Source of the DNA: an uncultured Pseudomonadota bacterium
Lineage (GTDB): Bacteria; Pseudomonadota; Alphaproteobacteria; RF32; CAG-239
NCBI GenBank assembly: GCA_949300375.1
Contig: CASGEB010000005.1
Span: forward strand, 1 to 59,051
Direction: 5' to 3'
Length of the DNA: 59,051 bases
The stretch's first letter is position 1, and every line of letters begins with the position of its first letter. Shown here in pieces: positions 47,816 to 56,467 of the stretch. The notes under the pieces are model-generated. The model ran no database searches. It was not told where the DNA came from and saw only the letters and a list, made by a program, of their open reading frames with translations. Both the position numbers and the translations under genes were made by a program.

Positions 47816-47888
47816 GCTTTAAATATCAGCAAAATCGTTTATTATATTTTCAATTGTTTACGTTGAATAATTAGGGAAAGTTACAGAA

Positions 47889-50588
47889 ATGGATGATGTA
47901 ATTATTAGTTCCGAACAAAGACCCGAACCCCAACCCCAGCCAAAACCGCAACCGGTTAAGGCTCCCGCCAAAAAACAAAATATCCAGAAGCCTAAAAAAA
48001 GACGCAAATTTTTTATTTATTTTTTGGATTTGCTGCAGAAAACACTTATAGCTTCTTTGCTGGCAGGCATTAATTTCGTGTTGTTCTGCGGAGCCGGAAG
48101 TATGGGCGTTTTTGGCGCGCAGGCATTGCCGGCCGATGAAGTCTTGATGATTTTGGCCGGAATAACAGCGCTTTGTTTTGCTTTTGTCTTTTTGTTTTCT
48201 TTCTCGGAGTTTTTACAAAATCTGTTTTTGGCAGCAGTGGCTGCAGCAGTCTTTCTGGCGACAATGAATCAGTTTGCTTTGTTTGACAAAGGGGCTGTTT
48301 TATATGACTGGGCAAAGCTTTATGCCGGAAACGACTCTTCCTATTTTTCCGAATATTCTCATTATATATTGGCGGCGCTTGTTGCCTTGGTTATGTTTGT
48401 TTTCGGAAAAACAGCCAGGAAGTCTACCGTAACTTATTTTATCGGCATTTTGCTGTTGATTTTTGCCGGAATTGTTTTTGATTCTTATATTGAGCGCAAT
48501 AAAGACCATAATTTTCGCGTTGTTTACGAGAATCCTGCCGATAACCCGAATGAAAAAGGCAAAAAGTTCGTGTATATTGCCATGCCGAATCTGGCTTCGT
48601 ATTCGTATCTGCAATCCGTGGCAAAAGATAATCCTAAGGCTCAGAAGGCTTTGGCCGCGATGCTCGGTTTTTATAACGACAACGGTTTTACCATGTATAC
48701 CAATGCAATGGCGGCTGACAAAGATGCCGTCAAAAATCTGGTCGGTACATTAAATGCCGGCAGTAATAAAAAAACGGAAACTTTTGTTCTTAAAAAACCG
48801 TGGACGTTTGGAAACTGGGATTTCAGCCGGGTTAATTCGGACAGAGTTTATTTGAAAAACAATAAAATTTTTGATGTCTTGTCCCGTTCGGGCTATGAAA
48901 TCAATGCTTATCAAACCAGAGGGCTTGAACTTTGTCTGAAGAATAACGGGCCGGCAGCCAATCATTGTGTGGAAAAAAACAATTTTCCGCTCAATATTGG
49001 AGGAAACAGACTGACAACAACCGACAAGGTTTTGGTCTTGGCAGGAGAATGGTTGGAAAGTACGGGGCTGGTTAAAGGTTCTTCCATATTATATTCGGTT
49101 TTGGATGCGTTCTTGAATGTGGATAACGTGCCTTTTGTCGGAACATCTTATGACCGGCTTTATGTGGTTGATTCTTTTAAAGTTCTTGACCGGGTTGCCG
49201 CTGATATTGCCGGGACTAAAAAGGACGCCGCTTATTTTGTTAATATGGATTTGCCGGCGGATATGTATGTTTATGATGAATTTTGCCGGATAAAACCGAT
49301 TAATCTCTGGACTCGCAAGGATGATTTGAACTTTGGACAGCCGGCGCCTCTGACCAAAAAACGTGATGCTTATTTTGATCAGTTGGCTTGTACTTACGGG
49401 AGTTTGCAGGCTTTTATGGATAAACTGCATAAAAACGGCCAGGCAAAGAATACCGTCCTGATTATTCAGGGGTTGAGCGGACTTGATGATAATATAACAA
49501 CGGTTGCGGCTGAGAATCTGCAAAACAGACAAAGCGTGTCTATGGCAATCAGGGATCCTTTACGTCAGGGGTTTGGCATAAAAAAAGAAATTTGTCTGGC
49601 TCCCGAAATCTTGCAAAAGTATCTGTTTAAAAAAGGCAAGTGCCAGCCTGAAAAAGCATTGGGCGTTCATGCAGAGGTTTATAAAAATCTGGTTAAGGTT
49701 TTGGATGAACGTAAGATTACCAAAGAGGATATCGGCAATGCGTCAAAGAAATTTAAGGCTTGGTATCAAGAATGGAAGAAAGCTCAAAAAGTTTCCGGTT
49801 CTGTCGGCAAGCCTAAGGCCGTACTGCCGAAAACAGGAACTGCTCCGGTTGTTGGCAAAGCAGCTTTAGAGGCAGGAAAAGCAAAAGTTCCGTCCAAAGT
49901 TGGAGGTAAAGAGGTTAAACCAGCCGGCAACATAAAGAAGACTTCGGATCCCGTTGTTTCAGCAAAAGAAAAGTCTGTTTCTATTGAACAGAAAACAGAG
50001 CAGGATAGTCAAAAAAACAAGGTTGAACAGCCAAAAGAAAAAGAGCTTGTTCAATCGGAGCCTGCGGAGAAACAACCGATGACCAAGGAAAATATTGAGA
50101 AGACTGGCAAAGGCATATCGCTTTCGCCTGAAAAAGAGCCGGTTGTCATAACGCCGGATGACAAAGCCGGAGGAAACGAAAATGCGGTTTCAGGAGAAAC
50201 TGCGGCTGAACAATCTGAAGAACAGACAAAAGAGGAAGACAGCCGTATTTTGTCTCCGGAAACTGTTTCCGAATTTGATGAATTGGGGGATGAACTTGGT
50301 ATTCCCGGCGATGTTTTGCCAGAAGAAAATTTGCCGACAGAATCGGGAACTGAGGAGATGAAAGCGGCCTCGCCAAAAGAAGCCGAGAAACTTGCGATTA
50401 ATGATAAAAATGTCGGAACCCTGATGCAGCTTGACGAACCAGCTGAGCAGCTGCCTGCGTCTTTGAAGGAGGGCGCCGAAGAGAAAGAGGCTGCCGGCGA
50501 TGTTCAAGAAAAAAATACCGCAGTTTCTTCTGACAACAGCGAGCAGGAAAAAACGGAGCCGGAAGTACGGAAGCAGGAGGTATATTAG
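47889..50588 (+). CDS. Large membrane protein with degenerate sulfatase-like domain, 899 aa
   Basis: Pro/Gln/Lys-rich N-terminus (1-40), five hydrophobic segments (about 48-70, 84-104, 108-130, 158-173, 181-200), then a soluble domain (about 220-620). That domain has hints of the LTA-synthase/phosphoethanolamine-transferase fold (VYIAMPNLAS, GFTMYTNAMA, NTVLIIQGLSG) but lacks the nucleophile and the metal-binding Asp/His of active enzymes. The last 250 residues are a disordered Lys/Glu/Pro tail. Probably an inactive or structural inner-membrane protein. It overlaps yejE by 1 nt and so is co-expressed with it. Confidence 0.7.
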   Translation: MDDVIISSEQRPEPQPQPKPQPVKAPAKKQNIQKPKKRRKFFIYFLDLLQKTLIASLLAGINFVLFCGAGSMGVFGAQALPADEVLMILAGITALCFAFVFLFSFSEFLQNLFLAAVAAAVFLATMNQFALFDKGAVLYDWAKLYAGNDSSYFSEYSHYILAALVALVMFVFGKTARKSTVTYFIGILLLIFAGIVFDSYIERNKDHNFRVVYENPADNPNEKGKKFVYIAMPNLASYSYLQSVAKDNPKAQKALAAMLGFYNDNGFTMYTNAMAADKDAVKNLVGTLNAGSNKKTETFVLKKPWTFGNWDFSRVNSDRVYLKNNKIFDVLSRSGYEINAYQTRGLELCLKNNGPAANHCVEKNNFPLNIGGNRLTTTDKVLVLAGEWLESTGLVKGSSILYSVLDAFLNVDNVPFVGTSYDRLYVVDSFKVLDRVAADIAGTKKDAAYFVNMDLPADMYVYDEFCRIKPINLWTRKDDLNFGQPAPLTKKRDAYFDQLACTYGSLQAFMDKLHKNGQAKNTVLIIQGLSGLDDNITTVAAENLQNRQSVSMAIRDPLRQGFGIKKEICLAPEILQKYLFKKGKCQPEKALGVHAEVYKNLVKVLDERKITKEDIGNASKKFKAWYQEWKKAQKVSGSVGKPKAVLPKTGTAPVVGKAALEAGKAKVPSKVGGKEVKPAGNIKKTSDPVVSAKEKSVSIEQKTEQDSQKNKVEQPKEKELVQSEPAEKQPMTKENIEKTGKGISLSPEKEPVVITPDDKAGGNENAVSGETAAEQSEEQTKEEDSRILSPETVSEFDELGDELGIPGDVLPEENLPTESGTEEMKAASPKEAEKLAINDKNVGTLMQLDEPAEQLPASLKEGAEEKEAAGDVQEKNTAVSSDNSEQEKTEPEVRKQEVY

Positions 50589-51640
50589 TGCTGCAGAAGT
50601 TGAAAAGTTTTTTATCCGTGAGAATTTCTCCCGTAAACCGGAGGAGGATAGAAGCTTTTCAGCGCAACAGGCGGGCTGTGATTTCTCTTAAGCTTTTTCT
50701 TGTCGTTTTTGTCTTGTCTTTATTCTCTGAATTAATATGTAACGATAATCCTTTGATTATTAAATATAATAATGACTTCTATTTTCCTGTTCTGCAATCT
50801 TATACCGATGCGGATTTTGGCGGGGATTTTCCAACCCCTGCCGATTATAAAGACCGATATTTGATTGATAATATTGAGAAAAACGGTTGGATGATATGGC
50901 CGCCGCTGCCGTTTTCTTTTAATACCGTTGACTATGAACTTGATACACCGACGCCGGCTGCGCCGTCCCGGCAGCATTGGCTTGGAACGGATGACGAGGG
51001 CAGGGATATTGTGGCCAGAATTTTATACGGAATAAGACTTTCGGTGTTTTTTGCCTTTTTGTTGACGGTATGCTCCTCGGTTATCGGAATAGCGGCCGGC
51101 GCCATACAGGGATATTTTGGAGGCAAGACCGATTTGTTTATGCAAAGGGTTTTGGAAATATGGGAAGCCTTGCCTCAGCTCTTTGTGCTGATTATCGTTG
51201 CCAGTATTTTTACGCCGACTTTTTTCAGCCTTTTGGCGATATTAATCTTTTTTTCCTGGATGAGCCTTACCGGCGTGGTCAGGGCCGAATTTTTAAGGGC
51301 GCGTAATTTGGAGTTTGTGCAGGCGGCGAGAGCGCTCGGCGTCAGCAACCGGCGGATTATGTATCGTCATATTCTGCCGAATGCTATTATTGCGACAATT
51401 ACTTTTGTTCCGTTTATTATGTCCGGGGCGATTGTTTCATTGACGGCGTTGGATTTTCTGGGTTTCGGACTGCCGTATGATTATCCGTCGCTGGGGGATT
51501 TGGTTCGGCAGGGGAAAGACAATTTGCAGGCGCCGTGGATTGGAATTTCTATCTTTTTGGTTTTGTCAGTTCTGCTGACGTTGCTTATTTTTATCGGAGA
51601 GGGCGTTCGTGACGCCTTTGATGCAAGGAAAAACCGCTGA
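50588..51640 (+). CDS. yejE: ABC transporter permease, YejE-like
   Basis: Inner-membrane permease of an oligopeptide-type importer. One N-terminal membrane segment (about 32-50), a periplasmic loop with HWLGTDDEGRDIVARILYG, then five membrane segments and the EAA-type loop QAARALGVSNRRIMYRHILPNA near 240-261. GTG 50588 has AGGAGG 7 nt upstream. 350 aa. In E. coli the order is yejABEF; here yejA and yejB are missing and the 899-aa gene stands in their place. Confidence 0.9.
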   Translation: MLQKLKSFLSVRISPVNRRRIEAFQRNRRAVISLKLFLVVFVLSLFSELICNDNPLIIKYNNDFYFPVLQSYTDADFGGDFPTPADYKDRYLIDNIEKNGWMIWPPLPFSFNTVDYELDTPTPAAPSRQHWLGTDDEGRDIVARILYGIRLSVFFAFLLTVCSSVIGIAAGAIQGYFGGKTDLFMQRVLEIWEALPQLFVLIIVASIFTPTFFSLLAILIFFSWMSLTGVVRAEFLRARNLEFVQAARALGVSNRRIMYRHILPNAIIATITFVPFIMSGAIVSLTALDFLGFGLPYDYPSLGDLVRQGKDNLQAPWIGISIFLVLSVLLTLLIFIGEGVRDAFDARKNR

Positions 51641-53202
51641 TGGCTTTATTGGAAATCAGACATTTGGGATTGTCCCTTTCAAATGGCCGCAGGCTGCTTG
51701 ATAATGTTTCTTTGTCTTTGGAAAAAGGACAGATTCTCGGTATTGTGGGAGAATCCGGATCCGGGAAGTCTTTGACTGCATTATCAATATTAAATTTGCT
51801 TTCTCCTGAAAAGTTTAAATATGATGCTTGTTCCGAAATTCTTTTTGACAACAAGAACCTTTTGAAAACAAAGGATATTCAGAAAGTCAGAGGTGATAAG
51901 ATTGCGCTTATTTTTCAAGAGCCGATGTCGTCTTTGAATCCTTTGCATAAAATAGGAAAACAGATTGCCGAAACGCTGGTTTTGCATCGCGGTTTTAACG
52001 GAAAACAGGCCAAAAGAGAAGTTTTAAGGCTTTTGAAAATGACAGGTATCCGCAATGCACGCAGGCGGATGGAAGCTTATCCGTTTGAGCTTTCAGGCGG
52101 ACAGCGGCAAAGGGTTATGATTGCAATGGCGATGGCTAATAATCCGGAGATATTAATTGCCGACGAGCCGACGACTGCTCTTGATGTTACGGTGCAAAAA
52201 CAGATTATTGATTTGTTGCTTGATTTAAAAGAAAAAACGGGAATGGCGATAATTTTTATCAGTCATGATTTGCGGTTGGTAAAAAAAATCGCGGATTATA
52301 TCTGCGTTATGAAAGACGGAAAAATAATTGAGGCCAATAAGGCAGAAGAATTATTTCTTTATCCGAAAAAGAGGTACACTAAAGAATTAATAAATTCTTT
52401 TTTCTCTTTGAAAAAAAATAATAATATTGAAGATAGTAAGAACGTGCTGAATGCCAGAAATATTTTGGTCGAATTTGTGCTAAAGAAAAGTTTTTGGGGG
52501 CGTCCGAAAGAAGTTTTAACGGCTGTTAATAATATTTCTTTAAGTTTGAAAAAGGGGAAAACCTTGGGAATTGTCGGAGAATCCGGCTCCGGAAAGACAA
52601 CGCTGGGGCTTGCCATCGCCAAACTTATTCCTTATAAAGGGCGGGTTTGGTTGGAAGGCGCCGAGGGAAACGCTTCGGAACAGCTGTTTAGAAAAATGGT
52701 TCAGATTGTTTTTCAAGATCCATATAATTCTCTGAATCCCAGAATGAGTGTGGAAGATATTGTGGGGGAGGGGTTGGACGTTCATTTTCCAAAACTGTCA
52801 AAAAATGAGAGAAAAAAACGTATTATCAAAGCATTATATGAAGTCGGGCTAGAGACGGACGTGATAGAAAAATATCCGCATGAGTTTTCCGGAGGGCAGA
52901 GGCAAAGGATTGCTATTGCCCGGGCTTTGGTTCTGGAACCAGAAATTGTCATTCTGGATGAGCCGACCTCGGCTTTGGATGTTACAATTCAGCGGCAGGT
53001 TATGAAACTTCTTCAGGAAATTCAGGAGAAAAGAGGAATATCTTATGTTTTTATTTCTCATGATATGGCGGCTGTTCGAGCGATTGCAGACCAGATTGCA
53101 GTAATGCGGGACGGGCGTATTGTGGAAATGGGCGAATGTGATGAGATTTTTAATCATCCCAAGCAGGAATATACCAAGGAGTTGATTGCCGCAGCGATGT
53201 GA
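51640..53202 (+). CDS. yejF: ABC transporter ATPase with two nucleotide-binding domains, YejF-like
   Basis: Two complete ABC cassettes in one chain: Walker A GESGSGKS (about 36) and GESGSGKTT (about 312), signatures LSGGQRQR and FSGGQRQR, Walker B ILIADEPTTALD and VILDEPTSALD. 520 aa fits YejF/DppDF fusions. It powers import of peptides or related compounds with YejE. ATG overlaps the yejE stop. The strong promoter right after its end starts a new unit. Confidence 0.93.
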   Translation: MALLEIRHLGLSLSNGRRLLDNVSLSLEKGQILGIVGESGSGKSLTALSILNLLSPEKFKYDACSEILFDNKNLLKTKDIQKVRGDKIALIFQEPMSSLNPLHKIGKQIAETLVLHRGFNGKQAKREVLRLLKMTGIRNARRRMEAYPFELSGGQRQRVMIAMAMANNPEILIADEPTTALDVTVQKQIIDLLLDLKEKTGMAIIFISHDLRLVKKIADYICVMKDGKIIEANKAEELFLYPKKRYTKELINSFFSLKKNNNIEDSKNVLNARNILVEFVLKKSFWGRPKEVLTAVNNISLSLKKGKTLGIVGESGSGKTTLGLAIAKLIPYKGRVWLEGAEGNASEQLFRKMVQIVFQDPYNSLNPRMSVEDIVGEGLDVHFPKLSKNERKKRIIKALYEVGLETDVIEKYPHEFSGGQRQRIAIARALVLEPEIVILDEPTSALDVTIQRQVMKLLQEIQEKRGISYVFISHDMAAVRAIADQIAVMRDGRIVEMGECDEIFNHPKQEYTKELIAAAM

Positions 53203-53210
53203 AAATTTGT

Positions 53211-53239
53211 TTGACTTTTGCCCGGTAGTCTTGTATAAA
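53211..53239 (+). promoter_or_regulatory. Strong sigma70 promoter into non-coding DNA
   Basis: TTGACT (53211-53216), 17 bp, TATAAA (53234-53239). One of the best promoters in the window, yet no gene follows on this strand before the terminator. Confidence 0.75.
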
Positions 53240-53245
53240 GAGAAT

Positions 53246-53531
53246 GCAAAAAGATTATTAAGATATTATATAAAAAACTATTTGAAATTCCATGTCAGGC
53301 AAATGATTTATCAAAATCAAATATGAGGTTTAACAGTCCGTCAAGGTTTATTCTTGAAAAAGTTTTGTTTGTGAGAAGATTATTTCCCGATTTGTTAGTA
53401 GTTAAAAACGAAAGCAGATAGACAGGATTTGGGTAGAAAAAAGAATTAGCGAAACTGATGATTTTGTTTTGTGGAACTTGTATTCGTTCAACTTCTTTCC
53501 CTTGAAAATATTTTCAAGGGTTTTCTTTTTT
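53246..53531 (+). ncRNA. Candidate small RNA, about 285 nt
   Basis: Defined by the promoter at 53211-53239 and the terminator at 53499-53531. I do not recognise 6S, tmRNA, SRP or RNase P motifs. The only open frame with an ATG is 32 codons (53323-53421), without a ribosome site. The interior is AT-rich. Confidence 0.5.
53499..53531 (+). terminator. Perfect terminator of the candidate RNA
   Basis: CCCTTGAAAA (53499-53508) pairs perfectly with TTTTCAAGGG (53511-53520), followed by TTTTCTTTTTT. Confidence 0.85.
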
Positions 53532-53683
53532 ATGAGGTGTCTTTTTACAAAGCAAAAGTGTTTTTATGCGGAAAATTTTCTTCAGCTCGTTCTGAGAACC
53601 CAAATGATAAAATGTGCATCGGAATATAAAGAGTAATTATAAAGTTGGCTCGTTTTAAAAATTTCTTTTCTTTTTTACTCTTG

Positions 53684-53711
53684 TATATGCATAATATATA
53701 TTATGCGACAA
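53684..53711. other. dif-like site
   Basis: The 18-bp perfect palindrome GCATAATATATATTATGC (53689-53706) has the inner arms CATAA-N6-TTATG of XerCD dif sites, and on the minus strand reads TCGCATAA-TATATA-TTATG, close to the proteobacterial form. The outer arms agree only in part. Confidence 0.45.
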
Positions 53712-54012
53712 AATGTATTGAGTAAAGATAGGTAAGCTGCTCTTTTATTATTTAATTTCAGATAGTTGTTAATTTGTCAAAGGTTAATGCTTTTTAATTT
53801 TTAAGTTTGTTCTTGCGTGATTGTTTTTAATTTTTTTTTGGTTTCTAAGTGTTTTATTTTTTCAGAGCAGAATTTCAAATATTATTTTTTGAGGTTTGGA
53901 AAATCAGGCCGGGTTATACAATAACTGCGGTTGCTATTATTGCCGTTAATGATGGTTTTCTTAAAGCCAGTGTTTTTTTATGATATGTTTGGGCTGAGTT
54001 TTTAGGATATGG

Positions 54013-54044
54013 AAAACCCCTGCTCTTTATGAGATGCAGGGGTT
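54013..54044 (-). terminator. Terminator of the 118-aa membrane protein gene
   Basis: AACCCCTGC / GCAGGGGTT stem just after the stop; on the minus strand it ends in TTTT. Moderate strength. Confidence 0.6.
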
Positions 54045-54051
54045 TGACAAG

Positions 54052-54408
54052 TTAGAACCGGCTGAAAATCAACCGTACCAGATTTAACAGGTAGACGATG
54101 CAGATGAAAGCCAATGTTCTGTATAAGGTGGTGAAAGTATCCAATGTGTTGAATGCGCCGTTGTTTACAAAAAGGTGGATACAAACGGCTGTAACCAAGC
54201 CGGTTACGATGACGGCAATCCAATAGTGGCGGAAATTTCCGAGCAAGAAAGCGCTGATAGCCGCGACAACTAATATCCACGGATTGGATGCGTGAGCGGC
54301 AACGGCATGGGAAATATTGGTAATTTCGGGAATTTTCATTGTGAAACCAACACCTAAGATGATGATTGCTGCTGCTAAAACCCAAAAATAGTATCTTGAA
54401 TTACTCAT
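54052..54408 (-). CDS. Small integral membrane protein, 118 aa
   Basis: Four hydrophobic segments (about 7-25, 44-62, 65-85, 97-115) with short loops. No motif recognised. ATG 54408 has GAGG about 6 nt upstream; an in-frame upstream extension to 54471 has no ribosome site. It stands alone, followed by a terminator. Confidence 0.72.
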   Translation of the reverse strand: MSNSRYYFWVLAAAIIILGVGFTMKIPEITNISHAVAAHASNPWILVVAAISAFLLGNFRHYWIAVIVTGLVTAVCIHLFVNNGAFNTLDTFTTLYRTLAFICIVYLLNLVRLIFSRF

Positions 54409-54512
54409 TTTTTGCCTCATTTTGTGGTTATAAACTGTTATAAAATTAGCATTTATGTTATATGCGGGCAATGTTTTTTTTCTGTTTGTACCCTGCTCTG
54501 CATCTGTTTGTT

Positions 54513-54547
54513 AAAAAAAACCGTTCCTGTTTTAGCAGGAACGGTTT
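54513..54547 (-). terminator. Outer-membrane protein gene terminator
   Basis: AACCGTTCCTG / CAGGAACGGTT stem; on the minus strand it is followed by eight T. Confidence 0.88.
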
Positions 54548-54571
54548 TGCATTTGTCTGATGACGTCTTGT

Positions 54572-55129
54572 TTAGAAAGTGTATCTGATACCGGCTGTTA
54601 CTTCAGCAAGGTTATCAATATCACGGGCGCCCAGAAAAGTGTATCTTCCCATAACGCGGGCAGACCAGTTTTGGGTCAGGTGGTATTGAGCACCAATGCC
54701 AAAACGGTAACCCATGCGGTCTTTGTTATATTTTGGTTTGTTGTTGCCGCTGTATTTTGCGGAGAATTTATAATTTCCAAGACCTACTGAACCCAGCAGA
54801 TTGAATTTTTCGCTGCAAGCCGGAATCGGCAGGTAACCCATCAAATCTAAGCCGTAAGCATAAAATTTGCTTTTTACCGTGCCGTCGGCGTCATGGGTTT
54901 TTCTGTCCCAGGCGTGTTGATAGAAGGCTTCAAGACCGGCATATTCGCCGACTCTGATACCGGCGTTGATTGCACCCGTGTTGTATCCGTCGTCAACTCT
55001 CTTTAATTGTTTTTTCAAATCAAATTTAGAATAAGCATAATCCAAACCGATATACGGGTTGAATTCTTTGGCGGCAGCACCAAAAGAAATAAGACAAGCT
55101 ACTCCTGCTAACAGTAATGTTTTCTTCAT
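54572..55129 (-). CDS. Outer-membrane beta-barrel protein, 185 aa
   Basis: Signal peptide MKKTLLLAGVACLISFGAAA, cut before KEFNPYIG. The mature part alternates polar and hydrophobic residues in about eight strands (YIGLDYAYSKF, INAGIRVGEYAGLEAFYQHAW, GSVGLGNYKFSAKY, YRFGIGAQYHL, SARVMGRYTF) and ends in ITAGIRYTF-like GIRYTF, the C-terminal Phe needed for Bam insertion. Resembles the OmpX/Omp25 class. I chose ATG 55129 (GGAG 9 nt before); ATGs at 55135 and 55144 would add 2 or 5 residues. Confidence 0.88.
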   Translation of the reverse strand: MKKTLLLAGVACLISFGAAAKEFNPYIGLDYAYSKFDLKKQLKRVDDGYNTGAINAGIRVGEYAGLEAFYQHAWDRKTHDADGTVKSKFYAYGLDLMGYLPIPACSEKFNLLGSVGLGNYKFSAKYSGNNKPKYNKDRMGYRFGIGAQYHLTQNWSARVMGRYTFLGARDIDNLAEVTAGIRYTF

Positions 55130-55354
55130 ATTCATAAACTCCATTTAAATAGGTTTTTGAGTATACACTTACAATCAAAAGGCGGTTGTAATACTTGTGT
55201 TAAGCAACAGCGCATATTTTTTTCTTCAGGCTACACGCCGTTGGTTGCAGATGATTTAGTACTGGAAAAAAAGATTTAAAGAGGTTGCGGTTAAAAAAAT
55301 TATGCTAAAGTATATGGAGAGTTTTGATTTTGTTCAGGTAAGGAGTTAAATGAT

Positions 55355-55990
55355 ATGGGGTTTGTTTGTCCGGATAAAAGTTGTGAAAAATGCTGCCGGC
55401 TGATTGATTTTCGGCGTGAAAATGAAAAAAAATTTCCGACTTATTATAACGGACCGGTTCCTTCTTTTGGCAGTTTGGAAGCCGAGATTTTGATTATCGG
55501 GTTGGCTCCCGGCCTTAACGGCGCCAATCAGACGGCACGGCCATTTACCAATGATTATGCCGGGGATGTGCTTTATCCGATTTTAAAAGAGTTTGGTTTT
55601 GCCAAAGGCGAATATCAAAAGAGAAAAGATGACGGTTTTGAGCTTGTTAACGTGAGAATTACCAACTCGGTGCGCTGTGTGCCGCCGCAAAACAAGGTAA
55701 CGGGGGAAGAAGTCAAAAATTGCGGCGTTTATCTGATTGAGGAAATCCGTTCTATGCCGAATTTGAGAATTATCCTGACATTGGGAGCGGTTGCGCATAG
55801 CGCCCTGCTTGGCGTTTTGGGGTATAAAAAAACGGCTTTTAAGTTTGCGCACGGGGCTTTGCATAAGCTGGACAAACATAATTTTTGGGTGCTGAATTCA
55901 TATCATACTTCCCGTTATAATATAAATACCGGCGTTTTGACCTGCGATATGTTTCGGGATATTGTCCATAAATTGAAAGAAATGTGTTGA
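55355..55990 (+). CDS. Uracil-DNA glycosylase, family 5 (UdgB-like)
   Basis: IIGLAPGLNGANQTARPFTNDYAGDVLYP (read as IIGLAPGLNGANQ and RPFTNDYAGDVLYP) is the type 5 active-site motif without the catalytic Asp of family 1. Four Cys (CPDKSC, CC, SVRC, NCG) can bind the 4Fe-4S cluster, and SYHTSRYNINTGVLT is the leucine-loop motif. It removes uracil and related bases from DNA. 211 aa, normal. Confidence 0.93.
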   Translation: MGFVCPDKSCEKCCRLIDFRRENEKKFPTYYNGPVPSFGSLEAEILIIGLAPGLNGANQTARPFTNDYAGDVLYPILKEFGFAKGEYQKRKDDGFELVNVRITNSVRCVPPQNKVTGEEVKNCGVYLIEEIRSMPNLRIILTLGAVAHSALLGVLGYKKTAFKFAHGALHKLDKHNFWVLNSYHTSRYNINTGVLTCDMFRDIVHKLKEMC

Positions 55991-56060
55991 TTTTCATTTA
56001 GGGGTATAGTATAACTTAAAAGTTAACTTTATTATTAATCAATTAATTTATTTATGTATC

Positions 56061-56417
56061 ATGAAGATAAAAAAATTGTGGGACAGAAATGGTTTAATTA
56101 AATCAGATGGTCAAATTTGCTGGTCAGACATGACACTTGAACAACAAATTGCGAATGCAAAAGCTGATGAAAGCAGCTGTGGATGCATTAATGAACAGAA
56201 AGTAGTTTTGCCTGATGGTACGGCAAAGAGCTATTTACATTACTATTTTTTCGGCTGTCTGGTCGAGAAAGAGTATGTTTTAAGCCATTTTTCGGAAACT
56301 CCGGGATTGGAGAACTGGTTAAAAGGCTATGGAAAGCATCTTTTTGTTTTTATTCCAACTTGTTATCAGTTGTTTAAAATCAAAGACAAAGAGAAAATCA
56401 CTTTAATGTCCCGCTAA
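56061..56417 (+). CDS. Hypothetical protein, 118 aa
   Basis: Not recognised. Soluble, with four Cys (ICW, SCGC, GC, TCY) that might bind metal, and aromatic segments (LHYYFFGCLVEKEYVL; LFVFIPTCYQLFKI). ATG 56061 has no good ribosome site, so the start is uncertain. It ends before a bidirectional terminator. Confidence 0.6.
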   Translation: MKIKKLWDRNGLIKSDGQICWSDMTLEQQIANAKADESSCGCINEQKVVLPDGTAKSYLHYYFFGCLVEKEYVLSHFSETPGLENWLKGYGKHLFVFIPTCYQLFKIKDKEKITLMSR

Positions 56418-56424
56418 GAGTCGA

Positions 56425-56463
56425 AAAAAGAACCTGTTTCAGAAACTGAAACAGGTTCTTTTT
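56425..56463. terminator. Bidirectional terminator
   Basis: AAAGAACCTGTTTCAG / CTGAAACAGGTTCTTT, a 16-bp perfect stem with loop AAA between convergent genes. Confidence 0.9.
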
Positions 56464-56467
56464 GCGT

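Larger units (their letters stand above)
53203..54051. other. Gene-free 849-bp region
   Basis: The longest stretch without a gene. It holds the promoter at 53211, the candidate ncRNA, its terminator at 53499 and the dif-like palindrome at 53689; from 53710 to 54000 it is AT-rich and I see nothing in it. Confidence 0.7.

Noticed and set aside
53323..53421. 32-codon open frame in the candidate RNA
   Set aside because: No Shine-Dalgarno and AT-rich composition; kept only as a remark in the ncRNA entry.
53211..53531. 6S RNA, tmRNA, RNase P or SRP RNA
   Set aside because: The conserved sequence blocks I know for these RNAs are not present.
54002..54385. 127-codon minus-strand open frame
   Set aside because: It overlaps the 118-aa membrane protein in another frame, has no ribosome site and no membrane pattern of its own.
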